A DNA stretch of 64,000 nucleotides, from assembly GCF_000253255.1 (NCBI RefSeq), contig NC_015580.1, forward strand, positions 3,671,001 to 3,735,000. The letters are read 5' to 3'. The stretch is from Novosphingobium sp. PP1Y (lineage in GTDB: Bacteria; Pseudomonadota; Alphaproteobacteria; Sphingomonadales; Sphingomonadaceae). Each line of letters starts with the position of its first letter. Positions within the stretch are counted from its first letter, which is position 1. The position numbers were made by a program, and so were the translations under genes. The notes beneath the pieces were generated by a model, which was not told the DNA's origin, ran no database searches, and saw nothing but the letters and a program-made list of their open reading frames with translations. This document shows, one piece after another, positions 19,002 to 29,295 of this stretch.

Positions 19002-20513
19002 ATGGGTGCGATGGGGCAAGATCGGGCTGACCGGACATCGGGGCAGGAACGGGGGGAACGCGTGTCCCCGGGCTGGAAGCTGCTCGTCGTCCTCACCCTG
19101 ATCGCAGCGCTGGTCCTGCGGGTGCGTGCGTTCTCGCTTTACGACATCGCCTACTCGGACGAACTGCTTCAGTATCTCGAACAGGCCAACCGGTTCGTGA
19201 CCGGTCATGGCGTAGTCCCCTGGGAATGGCGCGTGGGCCTGCGCAATGCGCTGATCCCGCAAGTGCTTGCCCTGCCCGTCTGGCTCGGCCACGCGCTTGG
19301 CCCCGCCACCATGCTGCCCGTCGCCCTCGCCCGCGCGGCATTCCTGGCACTGAACCTGCTGGTCCTGCCCGCGGCCTATCGTCTTGGCGCCCTTCACTCG
19401 CGCGCCGCCGCACTGGTTGCGCTCTTCGCAGCGTCGGTCTGGTGGGAAAGCGTGCTTTTCAGCGAGTTGATGCTGGCCGAAAGTCTGGGCGCCGCGCTCA
19501 TGCTGCCGGGCGCGGCCTTGCTCCTCGATCGGAGCGCCTCGCGGCGCGCGCTCGTGCTGAGCGGGCTGCTGCTGGGCCTCGCCGTGCTGGTGCGCATGCA
19601 ATACGCGGTTTTTGCCGGCGTTCTGGCGCTGGCCGCCCTGCGCGTGGACCGTGGGCGCTGGGTGCCTGTCATGCTCGGCGGACTGGCCGCGCTACTGGTC
19701 GGCGCGGCAAGTGACCTCGCCGCCGGATTGCCGCCGTTCGGCTGGGTCGTGGTCGGCATATCCAAGAACATCGGCGAAGGCATCGCCGCGCGCTTCGGCA
19801 CTTCACCGCCGCTTGCCTACCTCGGGATGCTCCAGCAGCATCTCTGGCCGGTCTTCGCCCCGGCGCTGGCGGGAGCGGTGCTGGCCGGACGGCGCTATCG
19901 ACCGCTCATGCTGGCAGCACTGGCCAACCTGATCGTGCACAGCCTGATCGGCCACAAGGAATACCGCTTCGTCTGGCTGACGACGCTGACCATCGTCATC
20001 CTGTCCGCCATCGCCCTCGTGCGCCTTGCCGACTGGCTGGCGAATCGGCGCGGACAGGAACCCGGGAGCTTGCGCAGCGCCGCCATTCTTTGCGGCGCCA
20101 TCGCCCTGCTGTCCGCCTTTTCCGCCACCATGACCGGCGGAGCGAGTGCCTGGCGCGGCGGCGGCGCGATTCCCCGTCTGGCCGGATTGGCGGCACAGGC
20201 CCCCAAGGTCTGCGGCATCGCCATCGCCTACGAGTTCAAGAGCCACGTGGTGCCTGCGCTGCTGCCCCGCCGCGTACCGCTGATGCTGGCGCCCGAAGGC
20301 GTATTGCCCGGCAACCGGCCGCTCTCTCCGGGCCTTGCTGCGGCGGCCGACGCGCTGGTTCTCAACGCGGACACGCCGGTGCCGCAGCAATACGAGCGCC
20401 GCGCCTGCCTGCCGCTTGCAGGGGACAGTCCCTGCCTATTCGTGCGCCCCGGCACCTGCACGCATGACACCCGCGACAGCTACCAGCAGGCGATTGCCCG
20501 GAACGACATGTAA
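19002..20513 (+). CDS. GT-C membrane glycosyltransferase, GT22/mannosyltransferase-like
   Basis: A polytopic inner-membrane protein of 503 aa with roughly ten hydrophobic segments. The first outer loop has acidic residues (YSDELLQYLEQANRF) where GT-C enzymes keep their catalytic acid. HKEYRF at 318-323 matches the HKExRF signature of GT22/PIG-B-type mannosyltransferases, which use lipid-linked sugars. The C-terminal 100 residues are soluble and have several cysteines. It probably decorates a glycolipid or exported polymer; donor and acceptor are unknown. It lies on the opposite strand between ruvC and ruvA. ATG 19002 is used; GTG 19062 is possible. Confidence 0.72.
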   Translation: MGAMGQDRADRTSGQERGERVSPGWKLLVVLTLIAALVLRVRAFSLYDIAYSDELLQYLEQANRFVTGHGVVPWEWRVGLRNALIPQVLALPVWLGHALGPATMLPVALARAAFLALNLLVLPAAYRLGALHSRAAALVALFAASVWWESVLFSELMLAESLGAALMLPGAALLLDRSASRRALVLSGLLLGLAVLVRMQYAVFAGVLALAALRVDRGRWVPVMLGGLAALLVGAASDLAAGLPPFGWVVVGISKNIGEGIAARFGTSPPLAYLGMLQQHLWPVFAPALAGAVLAGRRYRPLMLAALANLIVHSLIGHKEYRFVWLTTLTIVILSAIALVRLADWLANRRGQEPGSLRSAAILCGAIALLSAFSATMTGGASAWRGGGAIPRLAGLAAQAPKVCGIAIAYEFKSHVVPALLPRRVPLMLAPEGVLPGNRPLSPGLAAAADALVLNADTPVPQQYERRACLPLAGDSPCLFVRPGTCTHDTRDSYQQAIARNDM

Positions 20514-20534
20514 TTACCGGCTTCCCGCCAGCGC

Positions 20535-21011
20535 TCAGCGATGGCTGCCAAGCATGTTGGCGTGGGTGATCGCGACGGCCAGAGCGTCGGAGGCGTCTTC
20601 GCCGGCCAGCTTAACGCCGGGCAGCAGCACCTTGAGCATGGCCTGTATCTGCGCCTTCTCAGCCCCGCCAGTGCCGACGAGCGCCTTCTTGACGACCTTG
20701 GTCGAGTATTCGGCGACGGGCATCCCGGCTCGCGCCAGCGAGAGCATGGCAACGCCGCGCGCCTGACCGAGCTTGAGCGTGGACTGCGGGTTCACGTTGA
20801 CGAAGACTTCCTCCACCGCGCCCGCATCCGGCCGGTGGTGGAGAATCACGTCGGTCAGGGCCGCGTCGAGTTCGACAAGGCGGTCGGCCATCGCCGCCTT
20901 GGCATCGGTGCGGATCTGCCCGTTGGCAACGTGGCTGAGCCTGCTGCCCGACTTGGCGACGATGCCCCAGCCAGTGCAGGTCAGGCCCGGATCGAGGCCG
21001 ATGATGATCAT
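20535..21011 (-). CDS. ruvC: Holliday junction resolvase RuvC
   Basis: Dimeric endonuclease that cuts Holliday junctions (158 aa). It starts MIIIGLDPGLTCTGWGI with the first catalytic Asp (Asp7); the second acidic site is in AVEEVFVN and the last pair in DASDALAVAITHAN. It is convergent with the glycosyltransferase gene and lies 62 bases after yebC, the gene that often precedes ruvC. They are likely one transcript. Confidence 0.97.
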   Translation of the reverse strand: MIIIGLDPGLTCTGWGIVAKSGSRLSHVANGQIRTDAKAAMADRLVELDAALTDVILHHRPDAGAVEEVFVNVNPQSTLKLGQARGVAMLSLARAGMPVAEYSTKVVKKALVGTGGAEKAQIQAMLKVLLPGVKLAGEDASDALAVAITHANMLGSHR

Positions 21012-21072
21012 GACGGCGGTGCGCCCGGGACCGGGCTTTCGGGCAGGACGCGATTATCCGCCCGGTGCCGGA

Positions 21073-21816
21073 TCAACCCAGTTGTTCCATGACCTCGTCT
21101 GAGATCTCGTAGTTGCCCCAGACGGTCTGGACATCGTCGTCATCGTCCAGCGTGTCGACCAGCTTGAGCAGGGTCGAAGCGGTGTCGGCGTCGACGTCGA
21201 CCTTGATGTTGGGCTTCCACGCCAGCTTGACGCCTTCGGCCTCGCCCAGCGCCTTTTCCAGTTCGCGAGCGACTTCGTGCAGGTCCTCCACCGCAGTCCA
21301 GACCGAGTGACTTTCCTCGTCGCTTTCGACGTCCTGCGCACCGGCCTCGATCGCGGCTTCGAGGACCTTGTCCTCATCGCCTACCGAACCGGGGTACTCG
21401 ATCAGGCCGAGACGTTCGAAGCCGTGGGAAACCGCGCCGCTGGCACCGAGGTTGCCGCCGTTCTTGGAGAAGGCGGTGCGTACGTTGGTGGCGGTGCGGT
21501 TGCGATTGTCGGTCAGCGCCTCGACGATGAGGGCGACGCCGCCGGGGCCGTAACCTTCGTAGCGCACTTCCTCGTAGTTCTCGCCATCGTTCTTGCTGGC
21601 CTTGTCGATCGCGCGCTGGATGTTGTCCTTGGGCATCGACTGCGCCTTGGCCGCGTTGACGGCGGCGCGAAGGCGCGGATTCATGTCCGGATCGGGCATG
21701 CCCATCTTGGCTGCGACGGTGATTTCGCGCGAAAGCTTGGAGAACATCGCCGAGCGCTTTTTGTCCTGCGCGCCCTTGCGATGCATGATGTTCTTGAACT
21801 TGGAATGGCCTGCCAT
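21073..21816 (-). CDS. yebC: YebC/PmpR-family protein
   Basis: A 247-aa member of the TACO1/YebC family, beginning MAGHSKFKNIMHRKGAQDKK as all members do. The family has been described both as DNA-binding regulators and as ribosome-linked factors that help translate proline stretches. That second role is interesting next to a genome encoding proline runs such as the PEP-CTERM protein here. It is placed directly upstream of ruvC, a widely conserved pairing. Confidence 0.95.
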   Translation of the reverse strand: MAGHSKFKNIMHRKGAQDKKRSAMFSKLSREITVAAKMGMPDPDMNPRLRAAVNAAKAQSMPKDNIQRAIDKASKNDGENYEEVRYEGYGPGGVALIVEALTDNRNRTATNVRTAFSKNGGNLGASGAVSHGFERLGLIEYPGSVGDEDKVLEAAIEAGAQDVESDEESHSVWTAVEDLHEVARELEKALGEAEGVKLAWKPNIKVDVDADTASTLLKLVDTLDDDDDVQTVWGNYEISDEVMEQLG

Positions 21817-21923
21817 GGGTCCGCCCGTTATTTCGTTTTGGATCGCCGGAACCGGTTCCCGGCGGGAAAGATCGCGCGCCCTTACAACAGGCGCATGGCC
21901 AAGGGCAACCGCCCCCGATGCCC

Positions 21924-22241
21924 TCAGACGACGACGGCCGTGCCCGAGCAGCTGACCATCAGCATCGATCCGCTTTGCCCGATCACCTCGTAGTCGAGGT
22001 CGACGCCGACCACGGCATTGCCACCCAGCTTCGCGGCCTCCGCTTCCATTTCCGCCAGCGCTTCCTTGCGGGCGCGCTGCAGCACCTGCTCGTACTTGCC
22101 CGAGCGGCCACCGACGATGTCGGTGATCGAGGCGAAGAGATCGCGGAAGATGTTCGCGCCGACGATGACCTCGCCGGTGACGATGCCGAGGTAGTGCTGG
22201 ACGGGACGGCCTTCGACGGCAGGCGTGGTCGTGACGATCAT
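21924..22241 (-). CDS. YbjQ/UPF0145-family protein
   Basis: A 105-aa protein that fits the YbjQ family of small pentameric or decameric barrel proteins: IVTTTPAVEGRPVQHYLGIV near the start, then GANIFRDLFASITDIVGGRSG and a C-terminal VGVDLDYEVIG. Function is not established; a heavy-metal link has been suggested for the family. It is a separate minus-strand gene 107 bases upstream of yebC. Confidence 0.9.
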   Translation of the reverse strand: MIVTTTPAVEGRPVQHYLGIVTGEVIVGANIFRDLFASITDIVGGRSGKYEQVLQRARKEALAEMEAEAAKLGGNAVVGVDLDYEVIGQSGSMLMVSCSGTAVVV

Positions 22242-22351
22242 TCGGCTCTCTCCTCGGCCTTGGGCTTGTGGCGCATGCCTAGCGCAAGCCGGGGCCGAGG
22301 TCAGCCTCGATCGTCACTTTCCCGCTGCGCGGCAGCTGCCGCGCAGGCCGA

Positions 22352-22588
22352 TCAGTCGATGCCGAGCGCGGCCTTGTAGGTATCGAGAATCATGTCCATT
22401 TCGCGGCGGTCGTCGGGCTTCATCTTCCGCAGGCGCACGATCTGGCGCATGATCTTGACGTCGTAACCCACGGCCTTCGCCTCGTTGTAGACGTCGCGGA
22501 TATCGTCCGAGATGCCCTTCTTTTCCTCTTCGAGGCGCTCGACGCGCTCGATCAGCAGGCGCAGGCGATCGTCGGTGGTTTCGGCCAT
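22352..22588 (-). CDS. gapR: GapR-like nucleoid-associated protein (DUF2312)
   Basis: A 78-aa all-helical protein matching DUF2312/UPF0335, the family of Caulobacter GapR, which encircles overtwisted AT-rich DNA and helps topoisomerases. The first half is a coiled coil (LRLLIERVERLEEEKKGISD), followed by the conserved DVYNEAKAVGYDVKIMRQIV and KMKPDDRREMDMILDTYKAA. The full length is present. It lies downstream of DUF1244 on the same strand. Confidence 0.9.
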   Translation of the reverse strand: MAETTDDRLRLLIERVERLEEEKKGISDDIRDVYNEAKAVGYDVKIMRQIVRLRKMKPDDRREMDMILDTYKAALGID

Positions 22589-22735
22589 GGGGTGTCAGCT
22601 CCGGAAACTGGGATGGTGAATCGATTGGTCGGGGCTGATAGCCGCAGCCGGAGATTCGGGCAAAGCCGGACCTGTGGAAATTGCAGGTGCCGAAAAAGCC
22701 CGCGCGCGAGCGGCCTGCCGCCCGCGCACCAGCGT

Positions 22736-23047
22736 TCAGTGCGATCCGCCGTTCTTCTTCAGGCTTTCCTCCATCCGGGCGAGCTGTTCGGGCGTCGCCT
22801 CGGTCTGGTACTTGTCCTTCCATTCGGCGAAGGGCATGCCGTGGATCAGCGCACGCGCCTCGGCCTTGTCGCCTGCGAATCCCGCATCGCGAATCCAGTC
22901 GGCAAGGCAATTGCGGCAAAAGCCTGCAAGCCCCATCAAATCGATGTTTTGCGCATCGTGACGCTGCTGGAGATGGCCCACCAGCCGGCGGAAGGCAGCG
23001 GCCGCGATTGCGTCGTCAAGATCTGCGATTTCGTATTCTTGGGTCAT
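22736..23047 (-). CDS. DUF1244-family protein
   Basis: A 103-aa protein that fits DUF1244, a small alpha/gamma-proteobacterial family of unknown function. It is recognised from AAFRRLVGHLQQR, the conserved NIDLMGLAGFCRNCLADW with a CxxC pair, and HGMPFAEWKDKYQ. It is divergent from pyk with 77 bases between the starts and is probably transcribed with gapR. Confidence 0.88.
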   Translation of the reverse strand: MTQEYEIADLDDAIAAAAFRRLVGHLQQRHDAQNIDLMGLAGFCRNCLADWIRDAGFAGDKAEARALIHGMPFAEWKDKYQTEATPEQLARMEESLKKNGGSH

Positions 23048-23124
23048 ATCCCTGCCATTCGTCCTTGGTTTGTAACCTGCCCTTTGCCATATGACCGGGC
23101 AACTTCGAAAGAGGCAGAAACGAC

Positions 23125-24606
<1,482 letters not shown>

Positions 24607-24619
24607 GCCTGACCCACAC

Positions 24620-25249
24620 ATGGCATTGCATACATTGTGGATCTACGCGGTCGCGGTCTTCCTGCTGAGCGCGACCCCGGGACCGAACATGCTCCACGTC
24701 CTCTCGCGCAGCGTCGAGCTGGGCATGAAGCGTACCGTGGCGACGATGGCGGGCTGCCTGCTCGGCCTCGTCACCCTGCTGGCCGCTTCTGCGGTCGGCC
24801 TGGGCGCTCTGCTCCATGCGCTGCCGGGCGCCTTCACCACGCTTCGCATCGCGGGCGCGGCTTACCTGCTGTTCCTGGCGGTCAAGGCATGGCGCGCGCC
24901 GGTTCGCGAGGACGAGACCGAAACCCAGGACCTGCGGCCCGAAGTTTCATGGCAGGCCCTGTTCCGTGGCGGCTACGCGATCTCGATCAGCAATCCCAAG
25001 GCGATCGTCTTTGCCGCCGCCTTCCTGCCGCAGTTCATCGACCCGGCCCTTGCGCAAGTGCCGCAGTTCGCGATTCTCGTCGGCGTCTTCGCGGTGATCG
25101 AGGCGTTCTGGTATTCGGTCTATGCGGGAAGCGGCCGCGCACTCTCGCGCCACCTCAACCGCGCCGGCGTGAAGCGCGCGTTCAATCGGCTGACCGGCGG
25201 GCTGTTCGCCGGCTTCGGCCTGTCGCTGCTGGCCTTCCGCGCAACCTGA
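24620..25249 (+). CDS. LysE-family amino-acid/metabolite exporter
   Basis: A 209-aa inner-membrane protein with about six hydrophobic segments and the LysE/RhtB opening motif (LLSATPGPNMLHVLSRSVELG). The family exports amino acids or homoserine lactones; the substrate cannot be read from sequence. It is 13 bases behind pyk and convergent with yggS. Confidence 0.9.
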   Translation: MALHTLWIYAVAVFLLSATPGPNMLHVLSRSVELGMKRTVATMAGCLLGLVTLLAASAVGLGALLHALPGAFTTLRIAGAAYLLFLAVKAWRAPVREDETETQDLRPEVSWQALFRGGYAISISNPKAIVFAAAFLPQFIDPALAQVPQFAILVGVFAVIEAFWYSVYAGSGRALSRHLNRAGVKRAFNRLTGGLFAGFGLSLLAFRAT

Positions 25250-25258
25250 ATCTGGTCC

Positions 25259-25274
25259 TCCCCCGCGAGGGGGA
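25259..25274. terminator. Terminator-like hairpin between lysE and yggS
   Basis: Stem tccccc/ggggga closed by a GCGA loop, in the 38 bases between two convergent stop codons. No long T run is present on either strand, so termination here is probable but not proved. Confidence 0.4.
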
Positions 25275-25287
25275 AGACTTCACCGGT

Positions 25288-25953
25288 TCAGCCGCGCGCG
25301 CCGAACAGGGCGCTGCCCACGCGTACGTGCGTTGCGCCGAGCATAACCGCGGTCTCGAAATCGTCGCTCATGCCCATGCTGAGCTGGTCCAGTCCATTCT
25401 CGGCGGCGATCTTGGCGAGCAGCGCGAAGAACGGCGCCGCCTCGATACCCAGCGGCGGCACGCACATCAGGCCGACGACCGGGATCTGCGCTTCGCGCGC
25501 GGAAGCCAGCAGCGCCGGCACCTCGGCAATCGCGCATCCGCCTTTCTGCTCCTCCTCGCCGATGTTCACCTGCACGAAGCACGGCACCTGCCGGCCCAGC
25601 TTGTCCATCGCCTTGCCGAGCGCCGACACCAGCGAGGGACGATCGAGCGAATGGATGCAGTCGAACAGCTGCACGGCGTCTTCCGCCTTGTTCGACTGCA
25701 GCTGCCCGACGAGGTGGAGCTGCACCCCTTCGTAGCGTTCGCGCAGCTCGGGCCACTTGGCCTGCGCTTCCTGCACCTTGTTCTCGCCGAAGACGCGCTG
25801 GCCTTCCTCTATCAGCGGAACGATCCGCTCGGCCGGGTGGGTCTTGGAAATGGCGATGAGCTCGACGGCCCCGGGCTTGCGGTGCGCAATCGTCGCGGAA
25901 TGGGCGATCCTGGCCCGGACGGTCTGCAGGGGAGTAAGGTCTGGTTGATCCAT
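25288..25953 (-). CDS. yggS: YggS-type pyridoxal phosphate homeostasis protein
   Basis: A PLP-binding, non-enzymatic TIM-barrel protein (PLPBP family, 221 aa) that buffers pyridoxal phosphate. The PLP lysine is in LIAISKTHP, followed by FGENKVQEAQAKWP and HLVGQLQSNK, and SMGMSDDFETAVMLGATHVR near the end binds the phosphate. It is divergent from the thiamine-phosphate-synthase-like gene; the two starts are about 20 bases apart. Confidence 0.95.
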   Translation of the reverse strand: MDQPDLTPLQTVRARIAHSATIAHRKPGAVELIAISKTHPAERIVPLIEEGQRVFGENKVQEAQAKWPELRERYEGVQLHLVGQLQSNKAEDAVQLFDCIHSLDRPSLVSALGKAMDKLGRQVPCFVQVNIGEEEQKGGCAIAEVPALLASAREAQIPVVGLMCVPPLGIEAAPFFALLAKIAAENGLDQLSMGMSDDFETAVMLGATHVRVGSALFGARG

Positions 25954-25975
25954 GGGCCGCTGCTATAGCGATTGC

Positions 25976-26557
25976 GTGCCGATCCGCTACCCGCCTCTTT
26001 CCGTGAACCTGCCCGACATATGGCTGATCAGCGACGAGCGCATCGACGCGGAGTTGCCGCAGGCGCTTTCACGGCTGCCGCGCGGGTCCGGCTTCGTCTT
26101 TCGCCATTACCACCTGCCGCCCGCCCACCGCCGCACCCGCTTCGAGGAGCTGGCGCGCATCGCCCGGCGGTACGGGCATGTCGTCGTGCTTTCCGGCACA
26201 CCGCGCGAAGCCGGGCGATGGCAGGCCCACGGAGCCTACGGTGCGCCGCGAAGGCTTGCGGGCGGCCCCGCCACCTTGCGCCTCGCCACAGTCCATTCGC
26301 TGCGCGAACTGGCGCAGGCGAACCGCGCGCGCGCCGATGCCGTGCTGATTTCGCCGGTCTTCCCGACCCGCTCGCATCCAGGCGCGCGCCACCTCGGGCA
26401 GGTGCGTTTTCACCTCATGGCTGCCCGCTCAGGCGTGCCGGTCATTGCCTTGGGCGGAATGAACGCCCATCGGGCACGCTCTGCCCGGATCAGGAAATGG
26501 GCTGCGATTCAGGGACTTGCAAAATCGCCCACAAAGTCGTTCCCGATCCATTCTTGA
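25976..26557 (+). CDS. Thiamine phosphate synthase/TenI-like protein
   Basis: A TIM-barrel protein of about 193 aa related to ThiE/TenI, which join the thiazole and pyrimidine halves of thiamine or aromatise the thiazole. Visible marks are PDIWLISDERID at the N-terminus, ATVHSLRELAQAN, the phosphate-loop region DAVLISPVFPTRSHPGA and VPVIALGGMN. The start is uncertain: ATG 25952 overlaps the yggS start codon, so GTG 25976 is chosen, and GTG 26003 is also possible. The C-terminal 25 residues look unusual for the family. The exact reaction is inferred. Confidence 0.75.
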   Translation: MPIRYPPLSVNLPDIWLISDERIDAELPQALSRLPRGSGFVFRHYHLPPAHRRTRFEELARIARRYGHVVVLSGTPREAGRWQAHGAYGAPRRLAGGPATLRLATVHSLRELAQANRARADAVLISPVFPTRSHPGARHLGQVRFHLMAARSGVPVIALGGMNAHRARSARIRKWAAIQGLAKSPTKSFPIHS

Positions 26558-26610
26558 CGGCGAGTCCCGCCGAAGCGCATTATCACGACCTGTAATCAGG
26601 GGAATTCCGA

Positions 26611-29004
26611 ATGGCCACACGGCCCATGGCGCCCGGACGGCGCATCGCCAAGCCGGACTGGCGCGCAGTCTTGAAGCGCAGCCTGCGCCGCGCGTCCGAA
26701 CTGAGCGGTGCGGTGGTCCTGTTCGCGGCCATGGCGTTCCTCGCGCTGGCGCTGCTGAGCTATCACCAGACCGACCCATCCGCCTCGACCGCCGCGGGCG
26801 GCGACGTGCAGAACTGGATGGGGGCCGCCGGCGCATGGGTGGCCGAGCGCGCGCTGTTCTTCTTCGGGCCGGTTTCGGCGCTGTTCGTGCCCCTGCTCTA
26901 TGTCTTCGCCCGCAAGCTGTGGCTGCTGGTCGAGGAAGACGACAACGAAATCGAGCATTCCAACCAGCGCTGGTGGCGGCCTGTGGGGATGCTCGCCTTC
27001 GCCATGATCCTGGTCGCAACGGTGCTCTCGCTGTGGATCGACGAGCCGGGCGGTACCCTGCCCGCATCCTGGGGCGGGATCACCGGCCTGCTCGGAGCCA
27101 AGGCGATCACGGCCATTGCCGGATTCGCGCCCGATGCCGTGGACGGATGGATCAAGCTGGCACTGGCGCTGGTCTTCCTGGCCTGCGGCATCGCGCTGAT
27201 CGGCAAGGTCTTCGCGATCGACTGGGTGCGCCTGCTCACCCTGCCCGGCCGCATCGGCCAGGTTCGCGATGCCCTGCCCAAGCCTGCGAAGCGCACCGCC
27301 GCGCGTGAGGCGACTGGCGAAGCCGACGCCGAAGTCGAGACGGCCAAGCCCGAAGCGCCCGCCCCGCGCGCTGCCGCCCCCACGCCGCTCAACGAGCCGG
27401 CCCGCAAGGCTCCCCAGATCGTCGATCCGACGACGCCCGCTCGCCCGGCGCAGCTGGGCACCGGCAGCCAGCAGAAGGACCTGTTCGACCAGTACCAGCT
27501 GCCGCCGCTCGACATCCTCGCCGATCCTCCGGCCAATGCCGGCCCGAAGATCGACAAGCTCAGCCTCGAGCGCAACGCGCGCCTGCTGGAAACCGTGCTC
27601 GACGACTTCAACGTCAAGGGCGAGATTACCGCCGTGCGCACCGGCCCGGTCGTCACCATGTACGAGCTGGAACCGGCCCCGGGCATCAAGGCCAGCCGCG
27701 TGATCGGCCTGGCCGACGACATCGCCCGCAACATGTCGGCGATCTCCGCGCGCGTCTCCTCGATCCCGGGCCGCACGGTGATGGGCATCGAGCTTCCCAA
27801 CGCCGACCGCCAGATGGTGTCCTTCAAGGAAATGGTCGGCTCGGAGAACTTCGCCCACCACAAGGGCATGCTGCCGATCATCCTGGGCAAGGACATCGCC
27901 GGCGAACCCGTCGTCGCCGATCTTGCGACGATGCCCCACCTGCTCGTTGCCGGCACCACCGGCTCGGGCAAGTCGGTAGGCCTCAACTGCATCCTGCTCT
28001 CGCTGCTCTACCGGATGACCCCGGCGCAATGCCGCCTGATCCTCGTCGACCCCAAGGTCCTCGAACTCAAGAGCTACGACGACATTCCGCACCTGCTCTC
28101 GCCGGTGGTCACCGAACCGCCCAAGGCGGTGCGTGCGCTCAAGTGGGCAGTCGAGGAAATGGAGCGCCGCTATCGCCAGATGAGCGAGATCTCGGTGCGC
28201 AATCTCGCCAGCTTCAACGAGAAGGTCCGCGCCGCCGCGGCCAAGGGCAAGCCGCTGGGCCGCCGCGTCCAGATCGGTTTCGACCCGGAAACCGGCGAGG
28301 AACTCTACGAGGAAAACCAGCTCGACTACGAAGTGCTGCCGCAGATCGTCCTGATCGTCGACGAGCTGGCCGACCTCATGGTCACCGTCGGCAAGGAAAT
28401 CGAAGTGCTGATCCAGCGCCTCTCGCAAAAGAGCCGCGCGGCGGGCATTCACCTGATCATGGCCACGCAGCGTCCCTCGGTCGACGTCATCACCGGCGTC
28501 ATCAAGGCCAACCTGCCCACGCGTATTTCCTTTGCCGTGACCAGTCGCATCGACAGCCGCACGATCCTCGGCGAACAGGGCGCCGAACAGCTGCTGGGCA
28601 AGGGCGACATGCTCTACAAGCCCAACACCGACCCGATCAAACGCGTCCACGGCCCCTTCGTCTCGGACGAGGAAGTCGAACATGTCGCCGACTTCTGGCG
28701 CACGCAGGGCAAGCCGGAATACATCGACGCCGTCACCGAAGAGCCCGAAGAAGGCAGCTTCGGCTTCGACGATCTCAACGCCACCGCCTCGGACAATCCC
28801 GAGGAGCGCAAGTACCTGCAGGTCTGCCAGCTCGTGTTCGAGAACCAGAAGGTTTCGGTCTCGTGGCTCCAGCGCCAGATGGGCGTGGGGTACAACACCG
28901 CGGCCAAGTGGGTGGAGCGCATGGAGAACGACGGTTACGTCGGCCCGGCCAATCACGTCGGCCGCCGCGACATCTATCGCGACGAGAACGGCAACCCGCT
29001 GTAA
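26611..29004 (+). CDS. ftsK: DNA translocase FtsK
   Basis: Septum-anchored motor that pumps chromosome termini apart during division (797 aa). Four membrane segments lie in about residues 35-210, followed by a short Pro/Ala-rich linker (about 225-290), much shorter than in E. coli. The motor has Walker A (GTTGSGKSVGLN, Lys454), Walker B (LIVDELADLMVT) and QRPSVDVITGVIKANLP. The C-terminal gamma domain (about 730-797, VSWLQRQMGVGYNTAAKWVE) reads KOPS sites. It stands alone. Confidence 0.97.
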   Translation: MATRPMAPGRRIAKPDWRAVLKRSLRRASELSGAVVLFAAMAFLALALLSYHQTDPSASTAAGGDVQNWMGAAGAWVAERALFFFGPVSALFVPLLYVFARKLWLLVEEDDNEIEHSNQRWWRPVGMLAFAMILVATVLSLWIDEPGGTLPASWGGITGLLGAKAITAIAGFAPDAVDGWIKLALALVFLACGIALIGKVFAIDWVRLLTLPGRIGQVRDALPKPAKRTAAREATGEADAEVETAKPEAPAPRAAAPTPLNEPARKAPQIVDPTTPARPAQLGTGSQQKDLFDQYQLPPLDILADPPANAGPKIDKLSLERNARLLETVLDDFNVKGEITAVRTGPVVTMYELEPAPGIKASRVIGLADDIARNMSAISARVSSIPGRTVMGIELPNADRQMVSFKEMVGSENFAHHKGMLPIILGKDIAGEPVVADLATMPHLLVAGTTGSGKSVGLNCILLSLLYRMTPAQCRLILVDPKVLELKSYDDIPHLLSPVVTEPPKAVRALKWAVEEMERRYRQMSEISVRNLASFNEKVRAAAAKGKPLGRRVQIGFDPETGEELYEENQLDYEVLPQIVLIVDELADLMVTVGKEIEVLIQRLSQKSRAAGIHLIMATQRPSVDVITGVIKANLPTRISFAVTSRIDSRTILGEQGAEQLLGKGDMLYKPNTDPIKRVHGPFVSDEEVEHVADFWRTQGKPEYIDAVTEEPEEGSFGFDDLNATASDNPEERKYLQVCQLVFENQKVSVSWLQRQMGVGYNTAAKWVERMENDGYVGPANHVGRRDIYRDENGNPL

Positions 29005-29295
29005 CTGCGAAGCGGGTGGGCCGCAGGGGTCTTGCCCCTTCGACAGGCCCGGGGTGAGCGGGGCAGCTCAAGGCAGGCGGGGTGTGGTGACCGGGTGCAG
29101 CGCTGTGAAGCGTTCCGCCCGAGGCCCGCTCATCCGGCGCTTGTGGAGCCATGCACCCCAGCCCTCCGATCCGCCTTCCACCCGCGACAAACCACGCCTA
29201 CCGCACGCCGAACGGCAAGTCGGCGCTAGATTCCCGGGCGCCGGCCACTACATAGATCCCAACCAGTTCTCACCCAACCTGCCGGAAAGACCCAG
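29005..29295. other. Gap between ftsK and the antiporter gene, with a degenerate repeat
   Basis: Contains ccccttcgacaggcccgggg at 29035-29054 followed by tgagcgg, a degenerate copy of an intergenic phrase (cttcgacaggctcagggtgagcgg type) common in these genomes and related to the palindromes at 10237 and 18239. No gene or RNA was recognised in the rest. Confidence 0.45.

Noticed and set aside
26596..28956. 786-codon open frame antisense to ftsK
   Set aside because: Same reason: low-complexity composition and no recognisable motif, opposite a complete FtsK.
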